Shown: piece by piece, positions 54,283 through 63,500 of the stretch
How the letters are laid out: every line of letters begins with the position of its first letter
How positions within the stretch are numbered: position 1 is the stretch's first letter
Made by a program: the position numbers and the translations under genes
Origin: Avibacterium volantium_A
GTDB lineage: Bacteria > Pseudomonadota > Gammaproteobacteria > Enterobacterales > Pasteurellaceae
Reading direction: 5' to 3'
Length of the DNA stretch: 64,000 nucleotides
Assembly: GCF_049366555.1 (NCBI RefSeq)
Contig: NZ_JBMMGT010000010.1
Span: 14,362 to 78,361 of the forward strand
Notes under the pieces: generated by a model
The model's input: only the letters and a program-made list of their open reading frames with translations
Database searches by the model: none
What the model was told of the DNA's origin: nothing

Positions 54283-55248
54283 TTATTTTATCACTAACGC
54301 TGCAGCGCCTTTTACGCCAGCGGAATCAAGCAGTTGGCTTGGTTTGATTTGCAGATTTTGTAGGGATACACCTAAGGCATAGTGCGGTAGGAATTTTTGT
54401 ACTTTTTCGATGATGAAATCGGCGGATTTTGCGACCCCACCAGCCAGTACAATAAGTTCAGGATTAAAAATATTAATCAGCACGCCTAAGCCGTAAGCCA
54501 AATATTTTGCGAAGCTATCCACCACTTGCAGCGCGAGATGATCGCCTTTTTTGGCGTATTCAAAAATATGATGTGCTTGCAGGGAATCTAAATCCGTGGA
54601 AAAACGTTGGAAAAACTCACCGCACTTTTGTTTATCTGTTTCTGGAGCGCTAAGAAGTTTTTTGGCTTCCCGCACTAATCCTGGGGCGGAAGTATAAGTT
54701 TCTAAGCAGCCTGTTAAACCACAGCCGCATTTCATTCCTTGTTCGTTCACCATAATATGGCCAAACTCGCCCGCGCAGCCGCCCGAACCAGACAACACCT
54801 TGCCGTTTAGCAAAATGCCTGAAGCAATGCCCGTGCCAATTGGCACAACAATAAGATTCGCCACACCTTGCCCTGCGCCGAATAAATGTTCTCCCAAGGT
54901 AATGGCTCGCACATCGTTTTCCACCACCACATTTTTATGAGAGATTTCTTCCATTAATTGCTTGGCATTGAAATCATTGCCCCAAGAAAAATTAGCCGCG
55001 ATTTTAACGATCGCTTGATCCACCACTGGGCCTGGAATTCCCAAGCCGATGCCTTCTAATTGTGCTTCTGAAAGTTGATGTTGCGCAAGCAAATCCAAAA
55101 TGGTCTGCCAAATGCGAGAAAAAGTGGTTCTTGCCCCTTGCTGAGATAAAGTCGGAATGCTCTGTTCTGCAAGAATATTAAAATGGTTGTCTAAAATGCC
55201 GATTTTTGTGTTTGTGCCGCCAATGTCCACACCTGTGTAATATTTCAT
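54283..55248 (-). CDS. ROK-family sugar kinase
   Basis: Cytoplasmic kinase (321 aa) of the ROK family, likely phosphorylating glucose or an N-acetylhexosamine. The ATP-binding DIGGTNTKIG is at the N-terminus; the catalytic region includes ENDVRAITLGE; GEFGHIMV and the zinc motif CGCGLTGCLE are typical of ROK kinases. GGAG stands 6 nt before ATG 55248; ATG 55251 and 55260 are alternatives. No DNA-binding domain, so it is a kinase and not a repressor. Preceded by a CRP-like site and a palindrome. Confidence 0.9.
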   Translation of the reverse strand: MKYYTGVDIGGTNTKIGILDNHFNILAEQSIPTLSQQGARTTFSRIWQTILDLLAQHQLSEAQLEGIGLGIPGPVVDQAIVKIAANFSWGNDFNAKQLMEEISHKNVVVENDVRAITLGEHLFGAGQGVANLIVVPIGTGIASGILLNGKVLSGSGGCAGEFGHIMVNEQGMKCGCGLTGCLETYTSAPGLVREAKKLLSAPETDKQKCGEFFQRFSTDLDSLQAHHIFEYAKKGDHLALQVVDSFAKYLAYGLGVLINIFNPELIVLAGGVAKSADFIIEKVQKFLPHYALGVSLQNLQIKPSQLLDSAGVKGAAALVIK

Positions 55249-55309
55249 CATCAACTCCATTTATTTTGATAATCTTAAATTTCAACATAACTGATTTAGC
55301 CAACTCAGA

Positions 55310-55329
55310 CTATGATAAATATCATAGTT
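55310..55329. promoter_or_regulatory. 20-bp palindrome upstream of the ROK kinase
   Basis: ACTATGATA, AA, TATCATAGT: perfect 9-bp arms with a 2-bp spacer, 62 bp upstream of the kinase start and next to the CRP-like site. It looks like an operator for an unidentified regulator. Confidence 0.5.
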
Positions 55330-55333
55330 TTAC

Positions 55334-55349
55334 CGTGATAAAGATCACA
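55334..55349 (-). promoter_or_regulatory. CRP-like site upstream of the ROK kinase
   Basis: CGTGA-TAAAGA-TCACA fits the CRP consensus at 9 of 10 positions, 86 bp from the kinase start. Confidence 0.6.
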
Positions 55350-55383
55350 ATTTAATAAAATAACAAGGGATTCATATTTAGAG

Positions 55384-55413
55384 ATAAAAAAATCTGCTCA
55401 TAATGAGCAGATT
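55384..55413 (-). terminator. Terminator after tpiA
   Basis: AATCTGCTCA/TGAGCAGATT, a 10-bp stem with a 3-nt loop, followed on the minus strand by a T7 run; 20 nt after the tpiA stop. Confidence 0.92.
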
Positions 55414-55433
55414 TTATAGGAATGGAACTAAAA

Positions 55434-56201
55434 TTAGTTTTTCGCCGCAGCTGCCGCTTTCACGATCACCGCGAATGCAGGCGCTTTTAATGAAGCACCG
55501 CCTACTAATGCACCGTCAATGTCTGGCTGAGTGAATAATTCTGCGGCGTTGGCATCATTGACTGAGCCGCCGTATTGAATGATCACTTGATCTGCTACCG
55601 CTTGAGATTTCGCTGCGATATGGCCACGAATGAAAGCGTGTACCGCTTGAGCCTGTGCTGGGGTGGCTGATTTGCCTGTGCCGATTGCCCAAATTGGCTC
55701 ATAGGCAATGACTGCGCCATTGAATGCTTCTACGCCCAACGCATTGATGACTGCATCAATTTGTTTTGCACATACTTCTTCGGTTTTACCCGCTTCATTT
55801 TCCGCTTCAGATTCACCAATACATAACACAGGTACTAAGCCCGCTTCTTTCAGTGCGGCGAATTTTTTGGCAATAAATTCATCGCTTTCTTTATGATAAG
55901 TGCGACGTTCAGAATGGCCGATGATGATATATTTCGCACCGAAATCTTTTAACATTGCCGTTGAAATATCACCAGTAAACGCACCTTGTACGTTTACATC
56001 AACATTTTGTGCGCCTAAGGCAATTTGGCTGCCTGCAAGCGCGGCTTCAGCTTCGGCTAAATACATCACTGGCGGTGCGATCGCCACATCACAACCGTTT
56101 ACGCCGACTAATTCTGCTTTTAAGCCTTCGATTAGCTCTTTGGTAAACGCTTTGCTACCGTTTAACTTCCAGTTACCCATAACTAAAGGACGACGTGCCA
56201 T
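55434..56201 (-). CDS. tpiA: TpiA, triosephosphate isomerase
   Basis: Glycolytic enzyme (255 aa) interconverting DHAP and glyceraldehyde-3-phosphate. Motifs are MGNWKLNGS (catalytic Lys), IIGHSERR (His), AYEPIWAIGTG (catalytic Glu), and the phosphate-binding IQYGGSVNDANA and GALVGGASL. Length is normal. Monocistronic; CRP control of the neighbouring kinase does not obviously extend to it. Confidence 0.98.
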   Translation of the reverse strand: MARRPLVMGNWKLNGSKAFTKELIEGLKAELVGVNGCDVAIAPPVMYLAEAEAALAGSQIALGAQNVDVNVQGAFTGDISTAMLKDFGAKYIIIGHSERRTYHKESDEFIAKKFAALKEAGLVPVLCIGESEAENEAGKTEEVCAKQIDAVINALGVEAFNGAVIAYEPIWAIGTGKSATPAQAQAVHAFIRGHIAAKSQAVADQVIIQYGGSVNDANAAELFTQPDIDGALVGGASLKAPAFAVIVKAAAAAKN

Positions 56202-56368
56202 AATTTTTCTCCATAGTAATTAACAAAAAATAACCGCATTACTATATCAAATTTTTTCTACGCTTCCGTTGATTTTAGGCAAATTTGAAAAATTTTTTTG
56301 TAAAAAGATGATTATTGTGCATTAAAAAGCTACAATCTACTGTATAGATTTCACAAAAAATCATCAAT

Positions 56369-56803
56369 ATGAAAATTTTTAAAGCTGAACAATGGAATTT
56401 AGAGCTGTTGCTGCCCCTTTTTGAGCAATATCGACTTTCACAGGGAATGGCGGAAAATCCTGACCGTACCTTAACATTTCTCACCAACCGTATTCGCTTT
56501 AGTGAAAGCATTTTCTTCCTCGCACTTGATGAAAATGAACAGCCACTTGGTTTTATTCAGCTTTATCCTCGCCTTTCTTCCTTACAACTGCAACGTTATT
56601 GGCAACTCACTGATATTTTCGTTCTGCCACAACAAAATTCTACGGAAATTTACACCGCACTTATCGCCAAAGCCAAAGAGTTTGTGCGTTACACACAATC
56701 CACACGTTTGGTAGTAGAGCAAGATCCGCAGCAACAATCCTTGCTAGAAATGGCGGGCTTTCGTGCCAATCCCGAAAAGCAGATTTTTGAACTTCGCTTG
56801 TAA
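56369..56803 (+). CDS. GNAT-family acetyltransferase
   Basis: Cytoplasmic 144-residue N-acetyltransferase-like protein. The fold is recognisable from PLGFIQLYPRLSS (strand 4), LTDIFVLPQQ (strand 4/5 with weak acetyl-CoA loop) and the C-terminal LLEMAGFRANPEKQIFEL. The canonical Q/RxxGxG/A loop is poorly kept (PQQNSTEIYTAL), so activity is uncertain. Substrate unknown. A USS lies inside the gene near 56655. It ends 49 nt before the lysozyme-inhibitor gene. Confidence 0.8.
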   Translation: MKIFKAEQWNLELLLPLFEQYRLSQGMAENPDRTLTFLTNRIRFSESIFFLALDENEQPLGFIQLYPRLSSLQLQRYWQLTDIFVLPQQNSTEIYTALIAKAKEFVRYTQSTRLVVEQDPQQQSLLEMAGFRANPEKQIFELRL

Positions 56804-56852
56804 TCAAAGGTCTAATTTTAACCTTAATCACAATCCAATTTGGAGAACTATA

Positions 56853-57233
56853 ATGAAATCAGTAAAACACATTCTTTCTGCCTTAGTGGTTGGCTCAGCG
56901 GTGTTAGCTAGCGTGCCAAGCTATGCGGCAGACTGCGCAGTCACTAACGTAAAATTTAAAAAAGGCGCATCATCAGCTAATTACAGCGGTAAAATCAAAG
57001 GCTGGCAGTGCCGTAGCTATGCGTTTTATGCCAAAGAAGGACAAACCTTAACCGTAAACTTAAGAGCCAAAGGCGCAGCGGAAGCCATTATCTACGGCGA
57101 AGATGATTTCGCACCAAACACGCCATATATTTTACCAAGAACAGGGCGCTATGAAGTGCGCGTGCTACAACCGAAAGCACAATCCATCAAAAAACTTACA
57201 TCAAGCTATAAGATGAATATTAAAATTCAATAA
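56853..57233 (+). CDS. PliG-like inhibitor of g-type lysozyme
   Basis: Exported 126-residue protein. A signal peptide (MKSVKHILSALVVGSAVLA to SYA) is followed by a small beta-rich domain resembling E. coli PliG (YcgK). Shared parts are VKFKKGASSANYSGKIKG, YAFYAKEGQTLTVNL and GRYEVRVLQ. PliG-type proteins inhibit goose-type lysozyme in the periplasm, which would suit a colonist of birds or other hosts with that enzyme. Two cysteines (CAV, QCRSY) may form a disulfide. The start is ATG 56853 after GGAG. The assignment rests on remembered similarity, not on a search. Confidence 0.72.
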   Translation: MKSVKHILSALVVGSAVLASVPSYAADCAVTNVKFKKGASSANYSGKIKGWQCRSYAFYAKEGQTLTVNLRAKGAAEAIIYGEDDFAPNTPYILPRTGRYEVRVLQPKAQSIKKLTSSYKMNIKIQ

Positions 57234-57250
57234 GCTAATGCTCTAAAAAG

Positions 57251-57295
57251 AAAAAGTGCGGTGGAAATTTGTTAAATTTTTTCACCGCACTTTTT
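57251..57295. terminator. USS inverted-pair bidirectional terminator
   Basis: AAAAAGTGCGGTG/CACCGCACTTTTT, a 13-bp stem with a 19-nt loop, between the convergent lysozyme-inhibitor gene and the ABC-transporter operon. Confidence 0.85.
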
Positions 57296-57313
57296 TATTT
57301 CTTCAATTTAAAC

Positions 57314-58156
57314 TTAATAAGCCACTAACACTTCTTTTTCGCTGATAGTGTCGCCGTAAACAGGCAATAAGGTTTTGTCGTAAGCTTGTTTTAACACGCC
57401 TTCTTTGCCTAATTTTTCAATTTCTTGATCTAACCACGCGAGCAATTCAGTATCACCTTTTTTCACTGCTGGCGCGATAAAATCTTGATCACCAAGGGTT
57501 TTAATGCCAACGGTAAAACCTGGGTTTTCTTTTGCCCAAGCAAACAACAAGGTGTTGTCATGGGCGAGTGCATCACCGCGTCCATCTCTTAAGGCTTCAA
57601 AGGTTTCGGTGTTTTGTTCAAATTTTAATAATTTGATGTTCGGATAATGCTTGCTGAAATAAGCATCTGCCGTCGTGCCTTTGTTCACCAATAATGTTTT
57701 GCCTTCTAACTGATTGATGTCGGTGATAACCGCGCCATCTTTTGACACCACGCCCAACGCCACTTGCATATAAGGTTTGGCGAAATCCACCACTTCTTTG
57801 CGCGCTGGGGTAACGGTGAAATTGGCGAGAATAATATCCACTTTGTTCGATTGCAAATATTCCACGCGGTTTGCTGCTTCCACCAAAACATATTGCACTT
57901 TGTTTTCATCACCCAGTAAATCTTTACCAATGGCTTTTGCAATTTCTACGTCAAAACCTTGGCTTTTTCCCTGGTTATCCACATAGCCAAAAGGCGGTTT
58001 ATCGCTAAAAACGCCAATGCGCACGCTATCGGCCTTTTGTAGCTGTTGCAGACGATTTTGCGCGCTATTGCTTTCGTTGTCATTGCACGCCGTTAGGCTC
58101 ACAGCAAGCAGGGTAGTCGCAAAAAGTGCGGTGATTTTTTTAAATGTTTTCTTCAT
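57314..58156 (-). CDS. Amino-acid ABC transporter substrate-binding lipoprotein (cysteine-type)
   Basis: Periplasmic binding protein (280 aa) anchored by a lipobox (AVSLTAC). It belongs to the family 3 solute-binding group: SVRIGVFSDKPPFGYVDNQG, DIILANFTVTPARKEVVDFAKPY and GTTADAYF are typical, and resemble cysteine-binding proteins such as Campylobacter CjaA. Cysteine or cystine is therefore the best guess. A USS at 58124-58132 encodes Thr-Ala-Leu in the signal. It overlaps the ATPase gene by 17 nt and is last in its operon. Confidence 0.9.
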   Translation of the reverse strand: MKKTFKKITALFATTLLAVSLTACNDNESNSAQNRLQQLQKADSVRIGVFSDKPPFGYVDNQGKSQGFDVEIAKAIGKDLLGDENKVQYVLVEAANRVEYLQSNKVDIILANFTVTPARKEVVDFAKPYMQVALGVVSKDGAVITDINQLEGKTLLVNKGTTADAYFSKHYPNIKLLKFEQNTETFEALRDGRGDALAHDNTLLFAWAKENPGFTVGIKTLGDQDFIAPAVKKGDTELLAWLDQEIEKLGKEGVLKQAYDKTLLPVYGDTISEKEVLVAY

Positions 58157-58904
58157 AGTCTATTCCTCTTGGTTCATAGTTTAAGATGTTTAAGAATGTT
58201 TTTGCCCGATCGGAATTCGGGTTGGTAAAAAAGCGATCTGGCGTGTTTTCCTCCACGATTTTTCCTGCGTCCATAAAAATAATGCGATCTGCCACTTGGC
58301 GCGCAAAGGCCATTTCGTGGGTTACAATCAGCATTGTCATTCCCTCTTTGGCAAGCTCTAAAATCACATCTAGCACTTCGCGCACCATTTCGGGATCAAG
58401 AGCTGCGGTAACTTCATCGAACAGCATAATTTCTGGGTTCATACACAAAGAGCGAACAATGGCGATACGCTGTTTTTGGCCACCTGAAAGCTCGCGCGGA
58501 TAGGCATTTTTGCGATCCAGTAAGCCCACGCGTTTAAGTAATTCATCGGCTTGCTTTTCCACTTCCGCCCGAGAACGCTTTTGCACTTTCATTGGGCCGA
58601 GCAAAATATTGTCGATCACCGAAAGATGCGAAAATAATTCATAGCTTTGAAAAACCATTCCAATATGTTGGCGCGCTTGCACCCAAGATACTTGCTTGCC
58701 TAATACGCCTTGATCTTGCAAGATGATTTCACCTCCTTGAATGGATTCCAGCCCGTTAATGCAACGCAACAAGGTGCTTTTCCCACAGCCTGAAGGCCCA
58801 AGCAACACCACCACTTCGCCCTTTTTTATGGCCAAATCAATGCCTTGAAGAGCGGTGGTTTTTTCGTATTTTTTTACCAGTTGATTAATTTCTAATAATG
58901 CCAT
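58140..58904 (-). CDS. Amino-acid ABC transporter ATP-binding protein
   Basis: Cytoplasmic ATPase (254 aa) of a polar amino-acid importer. Walker A GPSGCGKST, signature LSGGQKQRIAI, Walker B LFDEVTAALD (the usual catalytic Glu directly follows Asp) and switch His in VTHEM are present. Its start is 12 nt after the second permease and its end overlaps the binding protein. Confidence 0.97.
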   Translation of the reverse strand: MALLEINQLVKKYEKTTALQGIDLAIKKGEVVVLLGPSGCGKSTLLRCINGLESIQGGEIILQDQGVLGKQVSWVQARQHIGMVFQSYELFSHLSVIDNILLGPMKVQKRSRAEVEKQADELLKRVGLLDRKNAYPRELSGGQKQRIAIVRSLCMNPEIMLFDEVTAALDPEMVREVLDVILELAKEGMTMLIVTHEMAFARQVADRIIFMDAGKIVEENTPDRFFTNPNSDRAKTFLNILNYEPRGIDYEENI

Positions 58905-58916
58905 TTTGATTTCCTT

Positions 58917-59585
58917 TTATTGCTCCCAACGATTTTCCACATAGCGAGAAAAAATGGACAAGGGATAGCAAATTGCGAAATATAAAAGAAAAATAAGTCC
59001 ATAAATCCAAAATGCCGCGGAAGGATCAGTAAATAAGGAAGTTTCAATAATTTGTTGCCCCACTTTCACCACTTCTAACACGCCAATTAACATTGCCAAT
59101 GAGCTAGTTTTAATCATTCGAGTAAATAAATTAATCGCACTTGGTGTAACTCGCTTTAAACTTTGTGGTAACAGCACATATAAAAAGGTTTGTGTGCTAT
59201 TTAATCCCAAGGCATAAGCAGATTCCCTCTGATGTTTTTCAATGGAATTTAATGCGCTGCGCATTAAATCGCCCATTTCAGCCGTTCCCCAAAAAATAAA
59301 GACGAAAATACATACTGCAATGCCGTTTAAATGAATATTCAACCACTTAGCCAAGCCAAAATAGGCAATAAATAACCACACTAGTAAAGGAATAATTCGC
59401 ACCATTTCTAAATATAAACGACAAATCCCTTGGATTATTTTATTTCGGCTAGTCATAACAATGCCAAGCAATATCCCTAACAGACAAGAGAATAATACGG
59501 AAATAAATGCAATTTCAGCCGTAACCGCTAAGCCATTTAATAATCGTTGTAGATTATTTCCTTCTAATAAAATAGTTAATCCCAT
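58917..59585 (-). CDS. Amino-acid ABC transporter permease
   Basis: Inner-membrane permease (222 aa) of the HisM/GlnP type with about five helices. The EAA loop, which contacts the ATPase, is seen as ESAYALGLNSTQTFLYVLLPQSLKRVTP. The two permeases in tandem suggest a heterodimeric channel. Separated by 2 nt from the upstream permease. Confidence 0.95.
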   Translation of the reverse strand: MGLTILLEGNNLQRLLNGLAVTAEIAFISVLFSCLLGILLGIVMTSRNKIIQGICRLYLEMVRIIPLLVWLFIAYFGLAKWLNIHLNGIAVCIFVFIFWGTAEMGDLMRSALNSIEKHQRESAYALGLNSTQTFLYVLLPQSLKRVTPSAINLFTRMIKTSSLAMLIGVLEVVKVGQQIIETSLFTDPSAAFWIYGLIFLLYFAICYPLSIFSRYVENRWEQ

Positions 59586-59587
59586 TA

Positions 59588-60250
59588 TTAAACGTTCCCA
59601 TATTTCGCATAACGGCTACGTTTCTCTAAATAATGAATAAGAAACGAAATTGGTAATAAAATAATGAGATAAAACACTACTAATAAAAATAATGCCTCGT
59701 TAGTTTTATAATCTAGGCCAATTAATTCTTTTGCCATAAACATTAATTCCGCAATAGCAATCGCGCTAGCGATAGAGGTTTCTTTCATTAAAAACAGACA
59801 ATTTGCACCAATGGCTGGCAGGGAAAGGCTTAAAGCTTGTGGCGCAATCACATAAATAAAGGCTTGTGTGGGTGTTAATCCTAAGCTCAGGGCTGATTCC
59901 ACTTGCCCTTTTGAAACACTTTCAATCCCAGCTCGAATCGCCTCAGCCATATAACTTCCCCCAAGAAAACTTAAGCCAATAATGGCGCAAGTAAACCCAT
60001 CTAACTTAATTCCCAATTTAGACAAACCAAAATAGAGAAAGAAAAGTTGGATCAACAAAGGTGTATTACGAGAAAGTTCAATATAGGCTTTAGCGAGCGA
60101 ATTAAAAAAACGAATGTGGTAGCTGGTAGCCACCGCACACAAAAGCCCAATAATGAGAGAAAAAACAATACTCCAAAACGAGAGCTGCAAAGTAATAATG
60201 CTGGCATCAATAAATTTCGGAATATTGTCAAAGACATACTGCCAATTCAT
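59588..60250 (-). CDS. Amino-acid ABC transporter permease
   Basis: First gene of the importer operon (220 aa), a HisQ/GlnP-type permease. The N-terminal LSRNTPLLIQLFFLYFGL and the EAA loop ESALSLGLTPTQAFIYVIAPQAL are typical. The order permease-permease-ATPase-binding protein is complete, so the importer should be functional. Upstream lies the 329-bp gap shared with the lyase gene. Confidence 0.95.
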   Translation of the reverse strand: MNWQYVFDNIPKFIDASIITLQLSFWSIVFSLIIGLLCAVATSYHIRFFNSLAKAYIELSRNTPLLIQLFFLYFGLSKLGIKLDGFTCAIIGLSFLGGSYMAEAIRAGIESVSKGQVESALSLGLTPTQAFIYVIAPQALSLSLPAIGANCLFLMKETSIASAIAIAELMFMAKELIGLDYKTNEALFLLVVFYLIILLPISFLIHYLEKRSRYAKYGNV

Positions 60251-60357
60251 TTTCCTTCCCTATTGAAGTCATAAACTGGCAATCATTCTAAAGAAGAGAA
60301 TAGTAGATTGAAAAAGAATAAAAAATTATTGGTTAGATGATTTGGTTATATTAAAAC

Positions 60358-60388
60358 AAAAAGTGCGGTGAAAAATACCGCACTTTTT
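60358..60388. repeat. USS inverted pair between divergent genes
   Basis: AAAAAGTGCGGT (60358-60369) and ACCGCACTTTTT (60377-60388) with a 7-nt loop. It lies between two divergent genes, where no terminator is needed in either direction. It may insulate the promoters or act only in DNA uptake. Confidence 0.75.
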
Positions 60389-60483
60389 ATCTAGTAAACA
60401 ACAACCTTTTCTTACCTTAATCCGTTAATAAATCCCACGCATAAACCCCACAAAACAAAAATAAAACAATTTTTCATTTTTAT

Positions 60484-60499
60484 TGTGATCTCGTTCATA
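60484..60499 (+). promoter_or_regulatory. CRP-like site upstream of the polysaccharide lyase
   Basis: TGTGA-TCTCGT-TCATA fits the CRP consensus at 9 of 10 positions, with a perfect left half, 80 bp before the lyase ATG. The rest of the 329-bp gap holds the USS pair and AT-rich sequence. Confidence 0.55.
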
Positions 60500-60579
60500 T
60501 TTTTAAAACGAAAAAATTGAGTTCTCTTTTCCACCCGCGTAGCATACTCGCGTTATCACTATTATTTAAGGAGAGAAAA

Positions 60580-63500
60580 ATGCCCCGATTTCGTTTATCA
60601 AAAGTGATGTGTATGCTAGCGCCTGTGATGTTAGCCAGCATTCCTGCTTTACCTGTTTATGCTGAAACAAATTCTGTTGTCGCGGTGGAACACGCCAAAA
60701 CACAGAATACCTATGATCAAATATTACAAAATTGGAAAAACCACCTTACAGGTATATCGTTAGACACCACAAATAATATGGCTAACAATGCGAAACAAGC
60801 GTTGTTAAGTAACGATACTTTTGATTTTAGTGAACAAAAAACAGCTGGGGCAAAAATTCGCTCAACAGTGAATACAATCAGAGATTTAGCCGTAGGATAT
60901 AATAAATCGGGTTCGCAATTTTATCAAAACCAAGACGCTAAGCAGATAATCATTTCTTCTTTGGAAAAAATTCATAGCGGTGGCTACCAGGTGGGTGGCA
61001 AAGAATATGGTAACTGGTGGAACTGGGAAATTGGTGTTCCAAAATCGTTGAATGATGTACTCATTTTAATGGGGGATGAATTACCTAATGAATTAAAAGA
61101 AAAGCTCATTGCAGCTACAACGTACTTCCAGCCAGATCCCACAACAAGTGGGGCAAATTCCGAAGCCGCACAATATTCTACGTCAAAAGATAAAAGAACA
61201 AGTACTGGCGGAAACCGCACAGATACCTCTACCGTTTCACTTGCGCGTGGTCTATTAACGCGTAATGATGATGAGGTTCAACGCGCAATCCGTGCTATTT
61301 ATGATGTAGGAGAACTCAAAAGCGGTATTCGTGATACAAATGATGCCACGCTAAATGATGGATTCTATACCGATGGTTCATTTATTCAACATTCTTCCGT
61401 GGCTTATAATGGTACTTATGCTTCAGTTCTCATTGAAGGGTTAGGACTTTTCGCATATATGCTGAAAGATTCACCAAACTTTGTGTTTAGTGATCCTAAA
61501 ATGGACAATATTTATGAGTCAATTCTTAAGGGATATAGCTGGTTATTAGTAAATGGTGGAATGAATGATTCAGTAAATGGGCGCGCGATTACACGACCAA
61601 ATAGCAGCGATGTTACACGCGCAAAACGATTTATTAGTGATATTTCCTTATTGATTGATAGCGCACCAGCAACATACAAGCCGGCATTACAAGGGTTGTT
61701 AAAACGTACATTACTTGAACAACATTACTCTCTTGATGATGCGCCAAATGATACGGTGCGGAATATCTTAAAAAATATTCTTGATAATCCAAATATCAAG
61801 CCAACAGAAACCGTTGGTGTAAAACGTTTTTCTTTTATGGATCGCGCTGTACAAAAAAGTCCTAGGGGAACCGTTGTTATTGCAATGCATTCAAATCGTA
61901 CTGCTGCCTATGAAAGTATGAATGGCGAGAACCCTCAAGGTTGGTACACTGGCGATGGAATGACTTATATCTATGATAACCAAAGTACCGATTCATTTAC
62001 GAATTATTGGCATAATGTTGATTCCTATATGCTACCGGGAACAACCGAAAGCACCGCTATTCGGAAAGATGGTTCAAAGCAACGCCGATACTTAAAAGAT
62101 CGCAGCAGTAAAACATTTGTGGGTGGTGTAGATAATGGTATTAAGGCAGATGGTTCACAAGGCAATGCCACTAAAGCCATTATTGCAATGGATTTCACAT
62201 CTTATAATGATAAAACTACAGCGAAGAAATCTTGGGTAATGCTAGGTGATGTGGTACTCGCACTAGGCTCAGATATTGCTAGCACAGATAAAGGCGAAGT
62301 ATTAACAACCATTGATAATAGAGTGATCAATGGAAAACAAACCTTATCTCACGTTGGTGATACAATTTATTTCACCGATCCCGCTACACAGCAGACTATA
62401 AGCTATAAAATTCTTGATAATCAGCAACCCTATACTGTTATTGAGAAAGGTAAAGATGGTTCAACAGAATTTGCTAAAATTTGGTTAAATCACGGGAAAA
62501 AACCTAAAGAAGCAAGCTATGCTTATCTCATTATGCCGGGTTATAGCGCTGACGAAGTAAACCATTTTGATACAAATACAATTCAAATTCTGCAACAAAA
62601 TGCTCAACAACACGCAGTAAAAGTAGGCAATAGTCTTTTTGTTAATTTCTTTGAAGCGGGAGAAGTAGATGGTTTAGCGGTGGATCACCCTCTTTCCGTA
62701 ATTAAGACAGAAGAAAATGGACGCCTAGACGTTTATGTTGCCGATCCAACGCTGATGCTTGACGATGAAATTAATTTGTCTGTGCTTGGTAAATATATCT
62801 TACAAGTTGGTAATGATGTAACAGCTACGATTTCAGGAGAAAAAACAGAATTTACCTTTAAACTTGATGATCATCAGAAATATTTCTCCGCGATTGAGGA
62901 AAACCAGTACAAGGAAGATAACTCAACTAGCACGCAGCCAACCAACTCTGATAGCAATAACGCAGAAACACCTGATGGCTTAGATAAGCCTAACACAGAT
63001 AATTCTGAACAAAATCCAGCAACAAAAACCTCATCTGAAAATGCTGAAGATAGTCCAACAATGACACCAGATAAAGGTGTAGATACATCAGACAATGTGG
63101 TTGAATCTAATGGGAATAGCAATGACGAAAGCAGTTCAACGTCAACTACTCAAACAACCCAAGCTGAGGATAGCAATCGCACTGTAGCCATAGAAGAAAC
63201 GGTGGAATCTAATGATGAAGAAGAAAATCTTACTGCTCAAACTTCCTCTGAACAGGTTGCGTTTAGCCAAGATTATCTTGATAAATATGCGAAAACGCTA
63301 AGAAATCTAACCGATGTAGATGTTTCTATCATTGATAACTTCAACTATGATCATTATTTCACAGCGACATTAAGTGAAAGCAATAAACAGGGGTTAGGTG
63401 GAAAATTCCAAACAGGGTTTAACCAATCCTTGAATGATCATACGAAAGTCGGGGCATTTGCCGAATATCGTTATAATGATATTCACCAGTTGAGCATTGG

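Noticed and set aside
54283..55248. ROK protein as a transcriptional repressor
   Set aside because: The protein starts directly with the ATP-binding DIGGTN motif and has no helix-turn-helix domain.
60517..60579. Upstream TTG start for the lyase
   Set aside because: It has no ribosome site and adds residues before a complete signal peptide; the ATG at 60580 follows AAGGAG.
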